64,000 nucleotides of DNA, taken from contig NZ_QVFV01000001.1 of NCBI RefSeq assembly GCF_004212215.1, positions 754,814-818,813 on the forward strand, in the 5' to 3' direction. Position 1 is the first letter of the stretch, and the number at the start of each line of letters is the position of its first letter. Under the pieces are notes generated by a model that was not told the DNA's origin, did not search any database, and worked only from the letters and a program-made list of their open reading frames with translations. Made by a program: the position numbers and the translations under genes. This document shows, one piece after another, positions 42,382 to 51,566 of the stretch. This DNA comes from Leptolyngbya iicbica LK (lineage in GTDB: Bacteria > Cyanobacteriota > Cyanobacteriia > Phormidesmidales > Phormidesmidaceae).

Positions 42382-43641
42382 TTAGCCCAGCGCTTCTAAA
42401 TAATCGCGCACGCGGTTACGACGCTTAGGCTGGCGCAGCTTTTGCAACGCTTTCGACTCAATTTGGCGCACCCGTTCCCGAGAGAGTTCTAACGTACGGC
42501 CAATCTCAGCCAGAGAATAGGGTGTGCCATCTTTGAGACCAAACCGCAGATGAATGACATCCCGCTCGCGATCGGTCAGCTCCGACATGAGCTGTTTCAA
42601 ATCACGACGCAGCGACTCTCGCATCATTAACTCTTCGGGCGAGATGCTGTCGGTTTCTAATAGTTCGCCCAGCTCGGTGTCGCGCTCTTTGCCCACCTTC
42701 GTATCTAAGGAAACTGATCGCGGTACCCGCACCAACACCTCACGCACCTGCTCGGGTTCCATCTTCAGTTCCCGCGCGATGTCTTCTAATGAAGGCGTAT
42801 GGCCTTTCTCTTGCGAAAGCTTGCGCTGAGCCTTCTTAATTTTGTTGAGCTTTTCGGTGATGTGGACAGGCAGGCGAATGGTCCGGCTTTGAGTGGCGAT
42901 CGCCCGGGTGATGCCCTGACGAATCCACCAGTAAGCGTAGGTGCTGAACCGATAGCCTTTTGTTGGATCAAACTTCTCAACGGCTCTTTCGAGTCCCAGA
43001 GTTCCTTCTTGAATCAGGTCGAGTAGCTCCAGCCCTCGGTTTTGATATTTTTTCGCGACCGAAACCACTAGGCGCAGGTTGGCTTTGATCATGTGCTCTT
43101 TAGCCCGGACGCCTTCCCGAATTACGATGTCAAGTTCATCAGTGGTAATCCCAGCCAGCTCCGCCCAAACACGTTTACCTTCCATCAGGGTCGGCTTGAG
43201 GTCAGCCAAAAGGACATCTGACTCTTTGGCCCATTTTTCTAAGGAGGGGCGATAGCCGAGATGGGACGTTAAGCGATCGCGGGTGCGCATCAGCCGCGCG
43301 TAGACTTCCAGCACTCCACCACTTTGCTCACCCGTACTGTCCCGCAGTTCAATCATTTCCATGTAACGCTGTACATGCTGCGCTTCAGAGACCTCTTCAT
43401 CCCGTTGCAGTAAGCGCACTCGGCCAATTTCTTGTAAGTAGAGGCGCACGAGGTCCGTGGTGCGGCGAGTCTTGGTCTGACTCACACCAACCGTGACGCC
43501 GGCAATCAGGTCATCATCATCCGATGCCATTAAATCGGCTTCTTCCGGCGGGGCAACTTCAGTCAGCCCCTGCTCATCCTCCAAATCTGGATCAGTCAGA
43601 ACCTTGCTCGTGGTATCCGGTTGGCTGGTGGTGTAAGTCAT
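42382..43641 (-). CDS. sigC: RNA polymerase group-2 sigma factor SigC
   Basis: A 419-residue sigma-70 family protein: region 1.2 TDLVRLYLQEIGRVRLLQRDEE, region 2 (MIKANLRLVVSVAKKYQNRG, FDPTKGYRFSTYAYWWIRQG), region 3 HITEKLNKIKKAQRKLSQEK, region 4 SLAEIGRTLELSRERVRQIE and the tail RDYLEALG. The RVRLL..DEEVSEAQ..QRYM start and the extended spacer before region 2 mark it as SigC rather than the primary SigA. SigC governs stationary-phase, carbon- and nitrogen-related promoters in model strains; glnA lies 12 kb away, which may be coincidence. The start at 43641 (MTYTTSQPD) is chosen over 43671. Confidence 0.85.
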   Translation of the reverse strand: MTYTTSQPDTTSKVLTDPDLEDEQGLTEVAPPEEADLMASDDDDLIAGVTVGVSQTKTRRTTDLVRLYLQEIGRVRLLQRDEEVSEAQHVQRYMEMIELRDSTGEQSGGVLEVYARLMRTRDRLTSHLGYRPSLEKWAKESDVLLADLKPTLMEGKRVWAELAGITTDELDIVIREGVRAKEHMIKANLRLVVSVAKKYQNRGLELLDLIQEGTLGLERAVEKFDPTKGYRFSTYAYWWIRQGITRAIATQSRTIRLPVHITEKLNKIKKAQRKLSQEKGHTPSLEDIARELKMEPEQVREVLVRVPRSVSLDTKVGKERDTELGELLETDSISPEELMMRESLRRDLKQLMSELTDRERDVIHLRFGLKDGTPYSLAEIGRTLELSRERVRQIESKALQKLRQPKRRNRVRDYLEALG

Positions 43642-44043
43642 AGGACGTATGAAGTATTTCCAGGGTGGCACGGTGAGGTGCCGTCAGCTATGGGCTTAAT
43701 ATGCCCATTTGCCACGACTTAGCATCAAGGGAATGAGTTCCAAGTTACGAACTGAAACTCCCCAGAGAAGCCAAATGAGGACTAGGCTTAGTGTATGGAG
43801 TCGATTGACTCTGCTATGTGACCTGGGTCAGGTCAGTAAGATAACCTTCGTCACGCGATCGCTCGATTCCAGAAGTTTTTCGAGATTTTTCACAGTCGAC
43901 TCACCCCTTTGCCAGCGACCAACACCGTATTGGGATGTCAAGTGCCCTCCGAACGAAGCTCGACTGCTTTCCCAACAGCTCAATCTAAATCGCTCAGGTA
44001 TCCCAAGGCAGAGCATTTCCCAGCCGCAGTCCAAACATGGGCA

Positions 44044-44076
44044 TAAAAAAAGAGCGCCCGTTATGCGGACGCTCTT
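44044..44076 (-). terminator. Rho-independent terminator of psbD
   Basis: AAGAGCGCCCG and CGGACGCTCTT pair as an 11-bp stem with one mismatch and a 5-base loop. On the minus strand it is followed by a run of seven T residues, about 26 bp after the psbD stop. The 43642-44043 stretch beyond it holds no recognised gene and should contain the sigC promoter. Confidence 0.85.
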
Positions 44077-44101
44077 GAGTGCAGTTTTCCTAAATTGGTG
44101 T

Positions 44102-45160
44102 CTACAGCGCGTTACCGCGAGGCAACACCTCTTCAGGGAATACAAACTTCTCGTGGGGCTGGTCGGTCGGTGCCATCCAGGCCCGGATACCTTCATTCAA
44201 CAAAATGTTCTTCGTGTAGAAGGTCTCAAACTCAGGGTCTTCCGCCGCGCGGATTTCCTGAGACACGAAGTCATAGGCCCGCAGGTTCAGACCCAAACCC
44301 ACGACGCCCACAGACGCCATCCACAATCCCGTCACTGGCACAAACAACATGAAGAAGTGCAACCAGCGCTTGTTCGAGAACGCAATCCCGAAAATCTGCG
44401 ACCAAAAACGGTTCGCAGTCACCATCGAGTAGGTCTCTTCGGCTTGGGTCGGCTCGAACGCCCGGAAGGTGTTGGAACCGTCGCCATCTTCAAACAGCGT
44501 GTTCTCCACGGTCGCTCCGTGAATCGCACACAGCAGGGCACCGCCTAAGACGCCCGCTACCCCCATCATGTGGAAGGGGTTCAGCGTCCAGTTATGGAAG
44601 CCCTGGAAGAACAGCAGGAAGCGGAAGATGGCTGCGACGCCGAAGCTGGGGGCAAAGAACCAGCTGCTCTGGCCCAAGGGGTACATCAAGAAGACGGAGA
44701 CAAAGACGGCAATCGGGGCGGAAAACGCGATCGCGTTGTAAGGCCGCAGTCCGACCAGACGAGCGACTTCAAACTGACGCAGCATGAAGCCAATCAGGCC
44801 GAAGGCACCGTGCAGAGCGACGAAGCTCCACAAGCCGCCAATTTGGCACCAGCGCACAAAGTCGCCCTGGGCCTCAGGTCCCCACAGCAGCAGCAGGGAA
44901 TGGCCCATGCTGGCAGCGGGAGTGGACACTGCCACGGTCAAGAAGTTACACCCTTCCAAGTAGGAAGAGGCTAAACCGTGGGTGTACCAGGAAGTTACAA
45001 AGGTGGTGCCGGTCAGCCAGCCCCCCACCGCCAAGTAGGCGCAGGGGAATAGCAAAATACCAGACCAGCCGACGAAGACGAATCGGTCGCGCTTTAGCCA
45101 GTCATCGAGAACGTCGAACCATCCTCGCTGGGCTTGCGCTCGTCCCATTGCTATGGTCAT
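44102..45160 (-). CDS. psbD: photosystem II reaction centre protein D2
   Basis: A 352-residue protein that reads as D2 nearly throughout: [73 protein letters not shown], the quinone/iron region and the C-terminus [12 protein letters not shown]2 binds pheophytin, QA and part of P680. The N-terminus has one extra residue (GRAQAQRGW instead of GRAPSRGW) and TPAASMGHS replaces TPANSMGHS. No psbC overlaps or follows; a terminator does. It is therefore a monocistronic psbD copy, like psbD2/psbDII of model strains. The start at 45160 is favoured by GGAG just upstream. Confidence 0.95.
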   Translation of the reverse strand: MTIAMGRAQAQRGWFDVLDDWLKRDRFVFVGWSGILLFPCAYLAVGGWLTGTTFVTSWYTHGLASSYLEGCNFLTVAVSTPAASMGHSLLLLWGPEAQGDFVRWCQIGGLWSFVALHGAFGLIGFMLRQFEVARLVGLRPYNAIAFSAPIAVFVSVFLMYPLGQSSWFFAPSFGVAAIFRFLLFFQGFHNWTLNPFHMMGVAGVLGGALLCAIHGATVENTLFEDGDGSNTFRAFEPTQAEETYSMVTANRFWSQIFGIAFSNKRWLHFFMLFVPVTGLWMASVGVVGLGLNLRAYDFVSQEIRAAEDPEFETFYTKNILLNEGIRAWMAPTDQPHEKFVFPEEVLPRGNAL

Positions 45161-45396
45161 AGCGCGATTCTCCATCTATAGCTAGAAATCCAGCATGTCT
45201 AGCATGCAAGACTTTGCAGGTTTATTGCAAAGCTGCGATCGCATTAACGGAAACCCTGTACTCTGTGAAACGAGTCTCAGCCCCGTCAATGCATCCTATT
45301 GCGAGCCACAGAGGCTCTTAACTAGGAAATGCAGGTTTCTAATTATGATAGGGAGAGATCTAAATTTTTACAATCTGATACTTAAACTCTCAGAGC

Positions 45397-45963
45397 ATGA
45401 CTGCATCAATTCAAACTAGTACCGATCGCGTTTTGAAATATTCCGTTCTGGGAGCCCGCCGCTTCAGTAACTATTGGTGGGCAACGATTGTGAGCCTCGG
45501 TGCCACCGGATTTTTCTTGGCTAGCTTGTCGAGTTATTTGCAAACGAACCTACTGCCGTTTGCTGATCCCACTTCATTGATTTTTATTCCTCAAGGCGTG
45601 GCCATGGGGTTTTACGGGGTCGCGGGCATTACCCTCGCGAGCTATCTCTGGGTGATCATCGCCTTAGATGTGGGGGGCGGTTACAACGAGTTCAATAAAG
45701 AAACTGGGCAGGTGCGAATTTTTCGCTCAGGTTTTTTTGGCAAAAACCGGAAGATTGAAATTGAGTATCCCCTCGACAATGTACAGGCCATTCGCGTGGA
45801 TATTCGTGAAGGCTTGAATCCAAAGCGAGCCCTCTATCTAAGAATCAAGGGTCGTCCTGATATTCCCCTGACGCGGGTGGGGCAGCCTTTGCCCTTGTCT
45901 GATCTCGAAAATCAGGGGGCGGAACTTGCTCGCTTTTTGCAAGTCCCGTTAGAAGGACTTTAA
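45397..45963 (+). CDS. ycf4: photosystem I assembly protein Ycf4
   Basis: A 188-residue protein with two membrane helices (WATIVSLGATGFFLASLSSYL and VAMGFYGVAGITLASYLWVIIA). The Ycf4-specific segments DVGGGYNEFNKETGQVRIFRSGFFGKNRK and IEYPLDNVQAIRVDIREGLNPKRALYLRIKGR follow. It is a thylakoid scaffold for PSI assembly. It is divergent from psbD across about 236 bp, so the two photosystem genes share a regulatory region. Confidence 0.95.
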   Translation: MTASIQTSTDRVLKYSVLGARRFSNYWWATIVSLGATGFFLASLSSYLQTNLLPFADPTSLIFIPQGVAMGFYGVAGITLASYLWVIIALDVGGGYNEFNKETGQVRIFRSGFFGKNRKIEIEYPLDNVQAIRVDIREGLNPKRALYLRIKGRPDIPLTRVGQPLPLSDLENQGAELARFLQVPLEGL

Positions 45964-46043
45964 GCGAGCTCACTGCTTAGCAGTGAAATCACTGAGTAAG
46001 GCCGCTATGGTGGCTTGATGATGCAAATTGGAAATTCGTCAAT

Positions 46044-46832
46044 ATGATGCAGCAACTGCGGAAATGGAGTTGGACACTCTGTCTGGTCGTCATGGTGGTC
46101 GGCCTGACTGCCTGTACTAATACAGAAGACACCAGTGCGGCCTCTGAGTCGATGGATGAAACTACGGCGATCGATACTCCCGTTGAGGAAGCCGGCGAAG
46201 CGCCTGTTGCCTCTGAATCAGGCACAGTGCCAGCCGGGCTGCCAGTCCTGAATGGGGCGGCCACGGTGGAGATGCAAATCAATGGTGGCACCGTCGTTAT
46301 TGAGGTAGATGGCGATCGCGCCCCGGTCACAGCGGGTAACTTTGTTGATTTGGTCGAACGCGGGGTTTACGACGGCGTCTCTTTTCATCGCGTCGTCAAA
46401 TCGCCGGAACCCTTTGTGGTGCAAGGGGGCGACCCCCAAAGCAAGGATCCTTCGGTATCGCCTCAGATGTTAGGCACAGGCAGCTTTACTGATCCCGATA
46501 CCAATGAACCTCGGTACATTCCGCTGGAAATTCAACCGAGTGGTGCTGACAGCCCGCTTTACAGTCGCACTTTTGACGAAGCCCAGATCGGCGAACCTCC
46601 GGCCTTGACTCATACGCGGGGAGCCGTAGCGATGGCGAGATCGCAGCTGCCCGATTCGGCCTCGGCCCAGTTTTACTTTGCTTTGGCAGATTTGCCTTTT
46701 CTGGATGGTAGTTATGCCGTGTTTGGTTACGTGACCGAAGGCATGGACATCGTCGATAACATTGAGCAGGGCGACATTGTTGAATCGGCCACGGTGGTGT
46801 CGGGGATTGAAAATCTCCAGCAACCGGAATAG
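46044..46832 (+). CDS. lipoprotein peptidyl-prolyl isomerase (cyclophilin type)
   Basis: A 262-residue protein with a signal peptide and lipobox GLTAC, an acidic Ser/Glu-rich linker (about 45 residues) and a cyclophilin domain ([79 protein letters not shown]). The RHRV-type active Arg is replaced locally by FHRV, as in many bacterial cyclophilins. It probably assists folding in the periplasm or thylakoid lumen. It ends 9 bp before a ketoacyl synthase gene, so the two are likely co-transcribed. Confidence 0.9.
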   Translation: MMQQLRKWSWTLCLVVMVVGLTACTNTEDTSAASESMDETTAIDTPVEEAGEAPVASESGTVPAGLPVLNGAATVEMQINGGTVVIEVDGDRAPVTAGNFVDLVERGVYDGVSFHRVVKSPEPFVVQGGDPQSKDPSVSPQMLGTGSFTDPDTNEPRYIPLEIQPSGADSPLYSRTFDEAQIGEPPALTHTRGAVAMARSQLPDSASAQFYFALADLPFLDGSYAVFGYVTEGMDIVDNIEQGDIVESATVVSGIENLQQPE

Positions 46833-46841
46833 AAACTTTCA

Positions 46842-47960
46842 ATGACGGTGGTCGTTACGGGCATCGGTTTGGTGTCGGCTTTGGGGGCCAATGCCGACCA
46901 AACTTGGCAACGCTTACTGCGAGGGGACAGTGCGATCGCCCTCCGCCAGCCATTTTCGGAACTGGAGCCAAGACCGCTGGCCATGCTGGGCAAGCAACCG
47001 GCTCATTTGGACCCGTTGTTGACCGCCGCGGCTCAAGCCACCATTCAAGACGCCGGACTGTCAGGACAGTTACCCAACTGTGGTGTCGTTATTGGCAGCA
47101 GTCGCGGGCATCAGGCCCAGTGGGAACGGTTTCTCACGACTGGCCTGATCGATGATTGGGCAGCCAGCCTGCCGCACATGGGCGCGATCGCTGTCGCTCG
47201 GCACCTGGGATCGCAAGGTCCGGTCTTGGCACCGATGGCCGCTTGCGCCACGGGGGTGTGGGCGATCGCTCAAGGGGCTGACCTGATTCGCTCGGAGCAG
47301 TGCGATCGCGTTCTCGTTGGCGCAGGCGAAGCGGCCATTACGCCGCTCACTTTGGCCGGTTTTGAGCAAATGCGGGCACTGGCGACAACGGGCTGCTACC
47401 CCTTTGATCAGCGACGCGAGGGCTTGGTACTTGGCGAAGGAGCGGCTCTGCTATTGCTGGAATCCGAGCATGTGGCCCGCGATCGCTCCGCTCGTATCTA
47501 TGCTCGGCTGCTGGGAGCGGGACTCACCGCCGATGCGAATCATGTGAGTGCGCCGGATGCCACCAGCTATGCAGGCGGGTTGGCAGCCATTCGCACTTGT
47601 CTGGAACGCAGTCAGCTAGCTCCAGAAACGGTCGATCTCATCCACGCCCACGGCACCAGCACCCGGCTAAATGACCTTTATGAGAACGAATTGATCCAGG
47701 CCGTCTTTCCCCCATCCGTCTGGGTAACAGGAACGAAGGGGGCAACCGGTCATACCTTGGGGGCATCGGGAGCGATCAGCGCGGTGATGTGTGTGCTGGC
47801 ACTGCATCACCAAATCGTGCCGCCTTGTGTCGGTTTGCGAGATCCCGCCTTTGATCTGAGGTTGCCCCAGACAGCTGTGCCGACCTCGTTGACCACCGCC
47901 CTCTGTTTTAGCTTTGGCTTTGGGGGCCAAAACGCAGTGATTGCCATGAGTCGGCCTTAA
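46842..47960 (+). CDS. beta-ketoacyl-ACP synthase (KAS I/II-like)
   Basis: A 372-residue condensing enzyme with a complete triad: Cys135 in MAACATGVW, His270 in HAHGTST and His304 in KGATGHTLGASG, plus the C-terminal SFGFGGQNAV loop. It elongates acyl-ACP by condensing with malonyl-ACP. It is about 40 residues shorter than standard FabF, and no ACP is nearby, so it may be a paralogue rather than the main FabF. Confidence 0.85.
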   Translation: MTVVVTGIGLVSALGANADQTWQRLLRGDSAIALRQPFSELEPRPLAMLGKQPAHLDPLLTAAAQATIQDAGLSGQLPNCGVVIGSSRGHQAQWERFLTTGLIDDWAASLPHMGAIAVARHLGSQGPVLAPMAACATGVWAIAQGADLIRSEQCDRVLVGAGEAAITPLTLAGFEQMRALATTGCYPFDQRREGLVLGEGAALLLLESEHVARDRSARIYARLLGAGLTADANHVSAPDATSYAGGLAAIRTCLERSQLAPETVDLIHAHGTSTRLNDLYENELIQAVFPPSVWVTGTKGATGHTLGASGAISAVMCVLALHHQIVPPCVGLRDPAFDLRLPQTAVPTSLTTALCFSFGFGGQNAVIAMSRP

Positions 47961-48093
47961 CGTTGAGCAATAGTCGCACAAGGGCAGCCGCGTCAATATT
48001 TGGTCACTGATCCCCGCGATCGCCGCTAAACCGAGGGAAGCTTTTCGCTATAGTGATGCTTGCGCTGACTTGCATGTTTTCAAAGGTATTGCC

Positions 48094-50769
48094 GTGGCTG
48101 TTGCCGTCGAATCGCTGCTCAACACTGGGATCAATAAACCCGCTCGCTATTTAGGAAACGAACTGGGAGCAGTGCATAAGCCCTGGCATGAGGCCGATGT
48201 GCGCTGGGTGCTCACCTATCCCGAAGTTTACGAGGTGGGCGCGTCTAACTTGGGGCACATCATTCTTTACAGCATTTTGAATGCCCAGCCCCGACAACTG
48301 TGCGATCGCGCTTACCTGCCCGCTGCCGATCTCGCCACCAAACTCGCTGAGGCCGACCTGCCCCTGTTTGCGGTGGAATCGCGGCGATCGCTCCCCGACT
48401 TCGACATTTTGGGCTTTAGCCTCGCCTATGAATTGGGCGCAACCAACATTTTGGAAATGCTGACCCTGGCCCGAGTTCCGCTGACTTCGCAGGAACGGGA
48501 TGCCGATGGTCCCTGGAATGTTGAGACCGGAAGCTGGCCGCTTATTTTTGCCGGAGGGCAAACCGCGACTTCCAATCCCGAACCCTACGCCGAATTCCTC
48601 GATTTTGTCGCGCTGGGGGATGGCGAAGAACTGCTGCCCGAAATTGGCCTGGTCATCGAAGAAGGCAAAGCTGCTGGCCTAACTCGCGAGGAGTTACTGC
48701 TGGATCTCGCCCAAGTGCCCGGCGTTTATGTGCCTCGGTTCTACGACATGGCGACGGATGGCTCGGTACATCCCAACCGTCCCGATGTGCCGGCCCGCGT
48801 GCTGCGTCGGGTCGCGACACCGATGCCCCATTACGCGATCGGCTTGGTGCCCTATGTGGAAACGGTGCACGATCGCCTCACGGTCGAGATCCGCCGGGGC
48901 TGCACGCGGGGCTGTCGCTTTTGCCAACCGGGGATGCTCACTCGTCCCGCCCGCGATGTGGATACGACGGAAGTCGTGGATGCGATCGAAAAAGGGATGC
49001 GAGCCACCGGCTACAACGAATTTTCGCTGCTGTCCCTCAGTTGTTCAGATTACCTAGCGCTGCCAGCGGTGGGATTAGAGGTCAAAAATCGCCTGAAGGA
49101 CGACAACATATCCCTCTCACTGCCCAGTCAGCGGGTCGATCGCTTTGACGAAAACATCGCCAACATCCTGGGGGGAACGCGCCAAACCGGGCTGACCTTT
49201 GCGCCCGAAGCCGGGACGCAGCGAATGCGCGACATCATTAATAAAGGCTTGACCAACGAAGAACTACTGCGCGGCGTGAAAACGGCCTACGAACAGGGCT
49301 GGGATCGCGTCAAGCTCTATTTCATGATTGGGTTGCCCGGAGAAACTGATGCCGATGTGCTGGGCATCGCCGAAACGGTGCGCTGGCTACAACAGGAATG
49401 TCGCCAAAAAGGCCGCAAACCCCTGAAGGTAAATCTCACCATTTCCAACTTCACGCCGAAACCCCACACGCCCTTTCAGTGGCACAGCGTCTCCACCAGC
49501 GAGTTTTTGCGGAAACAGGAACTGCTGGGGGCGGAGTTCCAGAAAATGCGGGGCATCAAAGCCAACTTCACCGACGTGCGCATTTCCGCCATGGAAGATT
49601 TTGTCGGCCGGGGCGATCGCCGCCTCTCCGCTGTTGTTCGTCGCGCCTGGGAATTAGGGGCCGGGATGGATTCTTGGTGGGAAAGTCTGGAGCGCGCCTT
49701 TGGCGCTTGGACGCAAGCGATCGATGAAGCGGGTCTTTCTTGGAAATATCGCCAGGTCGAAACCGGGGAATGGAACCTGATGGACACCCACACCGCCGAT
49801 CAGGTCAGCAACCTCGACAGTCCCCTGCCGTGGGATCACCTCGACACCGGCATTGATAAACAATGGCTCAAAGATGACCTGCAACGTGCGTTGGAAGCGG
49901 CTACAGTACCGGACTGTTCCTTTGAAGGATGCTCTCACTGCGGTATCTGTGGCCCCGACTTTGGCCACAACGTCGTGGTGCCGCCGCCGCCCATTCCCGA
50001 TTTCACCGGCCATTTTCAGCCCAACCAAAACCGGGCACAGCGCATTCGCGTGTGGTTGGGCAAGTTGGGGGAATTATCTTTACTCGGCCATCTGGATTTA
50101 GTGCGCCTGTTTGATCGCGCCGTACGGCGAGCCGCCCTCCCCGTGGCGTTTACTGGCGGCTATCATCCCGGCCCCCGCATCTCGCCCGCCAATGCCTTGC
50201 CCTTGGGAGCCACCAGCACCGGTGAAATCGTCGATTTTGAACTGACCCAACCGCTTGAGTTAACCGAGTTTCGGGAACGATTGGCGGCGCAGTTGCCAGC
50301 CGACATGCCCGTCTACAAAGTGGCCGACGTGTCGCTAAATGACCCCTCGGCGACGAAATCGCTGGATCAGGCGGAATATGTCTTGGCCATCGCCCTCGAG
50401 ACAGATCCGGAGTTAGCGGCATCCCCTGATTGGCAGAGCTGGCTCGACGACATTCTGCACCGTGATGAGATCGCCTGGGAACACACCACAAAATCGGGCA
50501 AAAAGAAGCAGGTCAACTTGCGCGATCGCCTCTTTGAGTTGACGATGGCCGAGACGGCGGAGACGGTCCTCATGCCTGACCGCCTGCAACGGAACAATCT
50601 GGGCGCTCAAGCTATCATTCGATATAGAGGTAGCTGTCGTAACGACGGTACTCTGCTGCGTCCGGAGCATGTCGTTTACATGCTGGAGCAGGCGGCAGGC
50701 GTGCCCATTCAGCTACTCCATGCCCATCGTTTGCGGCTCATTTTAGAGTCGGCCTCGGTCACAGTCTGA
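48094..50769 (+). CDS. TIGR03960-type radical SAM protein fused to a DUF2344 domain
   Basis: An 891-residue protein. An N-terminal B12-binding-like domain (EVGASNLGHIILYSILN, FDILGFSLAYELGATNI) is followed by the radical SAM core with CxxxCxxC in RRGCTRGCRFCQPG (Cys270, 274, 277). A cysteine cluster comes after the core (CSFEGCSHCGIC) and a C-terminal DUF2344 domain (RIRVWLGKLGELSLLGHLDLVRLFDRAVRRAALPVAFTGG) ends the protein. The reaction is unknown to me; in other bacteria the two parts are separate neighbouring genes. GTG 48094 (MAVAVESLL) fits the family N-terminus better than TTG 48070. Confidence 0.9.
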   Translation: MAVAVESLLNTGINKPARYLGNELGAVHKPWHEADVRWVLTYPEVYEVGASNLGHIILYSILNAQPRQLCDRAYLPAADLATKLAEADLPLFAVESRRSLPDFDILGFSLAYELGATNILEMLTLARVPLTSQERDADGPWNVETGSWPLIFAGGQTATSNPEPYAEFLDFVALGDGEELLPEIGLVIEEGKAAGLTREELLLDLAQVPGVYVPRFYDMATDGSVHPNRPDVPARVLRRVATPMPHYAIGLVPYVETVHDRLTVEIRRGCTRGCRFCQPGMLTRPARDVDTTEVVDAIEKGMRATGYNEFSLLSLSCSDYLALPAVGLEVKNRLKDDNISLSLPSQRVDRFDENIANILGGTRQTGLTFAPEAGTQRMRDIINKGLTNEELLRGVKTAYEQGWDRVKLYFMIGLPGETDADVLGIAETVRWLQQECRQKGRKPLKVNLTISNFTPKPHTPFQWHSVSTSEFLRKQELLGAEFQKMRGIKANFTDVRISAMEDFVGRGDRRLSAVVRRAWELGAGMDSWWESLERAFGAWTQAIDEAGLSWKYRQVETGEWNLMDTHTADQVSNLDSPLPWDHLDTGIDKQWLKDDLQRALEAATVPDCSFEGCSHCGICGPDFGHNVVVPPPPIPDFTGHFQPNQNRAQRIRVWLGKLGELSLLGHLDLVRLFDRAVRRAALPVAFTGGYHPGPRISPANALPLGATSTGEIVDFELTQPLELTEFRERLAAQLPADMPVYKVADVSLNDPSATKSLDQAEYVLAIALETDPELAASPDWQSWLDDILHRDEIAWEHTTKSGKKKQVNLRDRLFELTMAETAETVLMPDRLQRNNLGAQAIIRYRGSCRNDGTLLRPEHVVYMLEQAAGVPIQLLHAHRLRLILESASVTV

Positions 50770-50774
50770 GGCCG

Positions 50775-51566
50775 ATGAGCGGCGCTCCCCTTGGTGAAAA
50801 CCCGCCGGAGATGGGCATTGTTCAACGTCATGCAGCGATCGCTGCATTGCCGACCATGCCAACTTTTGCCGCGCCTTCTCTCACAGCACGTTTTCAGCGG
50901 GTCGCTTGGGGCAGCCTCATCGGCGGCATTGTCTTGGCGGTTGGTCTAGCTAACCGTGCCATCGCCCAAACGCCCGCCCCCCCCACAGGGATGCCGGCTG
51001 AGGAGGCGATGCTGCAATTATTAATCGATATTCCGTCCAGCTACGGCAACGATTTGGGCTTCTTTGAAGAAGCCGACGAAAACTGGCCAATCGTTTCTCA
51101 AGATTCAGTCTCGCTCTTCCAAGCCACGCTGCCCAGCGTTTGGTGGAGTCGCGATAGTCTGCCGACCCTCTGGCGAGTTTCGAACGACACCATTATCAGG
51201 GTGGCAGGCTATCGCCTCGTTCGCGGTTGGACGGCGTTTTACAGTCAAACTGCCGCCGCGCCAGTGATTGATGTGCAAGTTGACCCGCAATATTGGAACC
51301 GCTTTAACGACTTTCAGCAATTTGCCGTGCTGCGACAGCTTGGTACCGCTGGGATGAACTATGGGCACCACGTCAGAATTTATAACTCGATCGATTTGGC
51401 CGGGATTCACGCCTGTGACTTTAGCAATATTCCCGGCATCAATGACCGACCCAGCCAAGAAGTCCCCACCGCTCAACTACTTGATGTGAATTGTGAGGCC
51501 GCTATCGGTTCATTCGTAAACTATGAAATCCCCAACTTTGGCGATGACCTATTCGCGCCCCCGTAA
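50775..51566 (+). CDS. secreted protein of unknown function
   Basis: Up to 263 residues. The hydrophobic segment WGSLIGGIVLAVGLANRAIAQ resembles a signal peptide with AIAQ cleavage but is preceded by about 45 residues, so the true start may be at 50811 or 50856. The mature part is soluble (PSVWWSRDSLPTLWRV, VDVQVD-type strands, FQQFAVLRQLGTAGMNYGHHVRIYN), with two cysteines. I recognise no family. Its 3' end overlaps the convergent binding-protein gene by 18 bp. Confidence 0.65.
   Translation: MSGAPLGENPPEMGIVQRHAAIAALPTMPTFAAPSLTARFQRVAWGSLIGGIVLAVGLANRAIAQTPAPPTGMPAEEAMLQLLIDIPSSYGNDLGFFEEADENWPIVSQDSVSLFQATLPSVWWSRDSLPTLWRVSNDTIIRVAGYRLVRGWTAFYSQTAAAPVIDVQVDPQYWNRFNDFQQFAVLRQLGTAGMNYGHHVRIYNSIDLAGIHACDFSNIPGINDRPSQEVPTAQLLDVNCEAAIGSFVNYEIPNFGDDLFAPP

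Noticed and set aside
43828-44196. 122-codon minus-strand frame between psbD and sigC
   Set aside because: Overlaps the psbD 3' end and terminator, is Cys/Arg/Ser-rich and has no family-like pattern.
45195-45419. 74-codon plus-strand frame before ycf4
   Set aside because: Overlaps the ycf4 start and the divergent promoter region; no motif.
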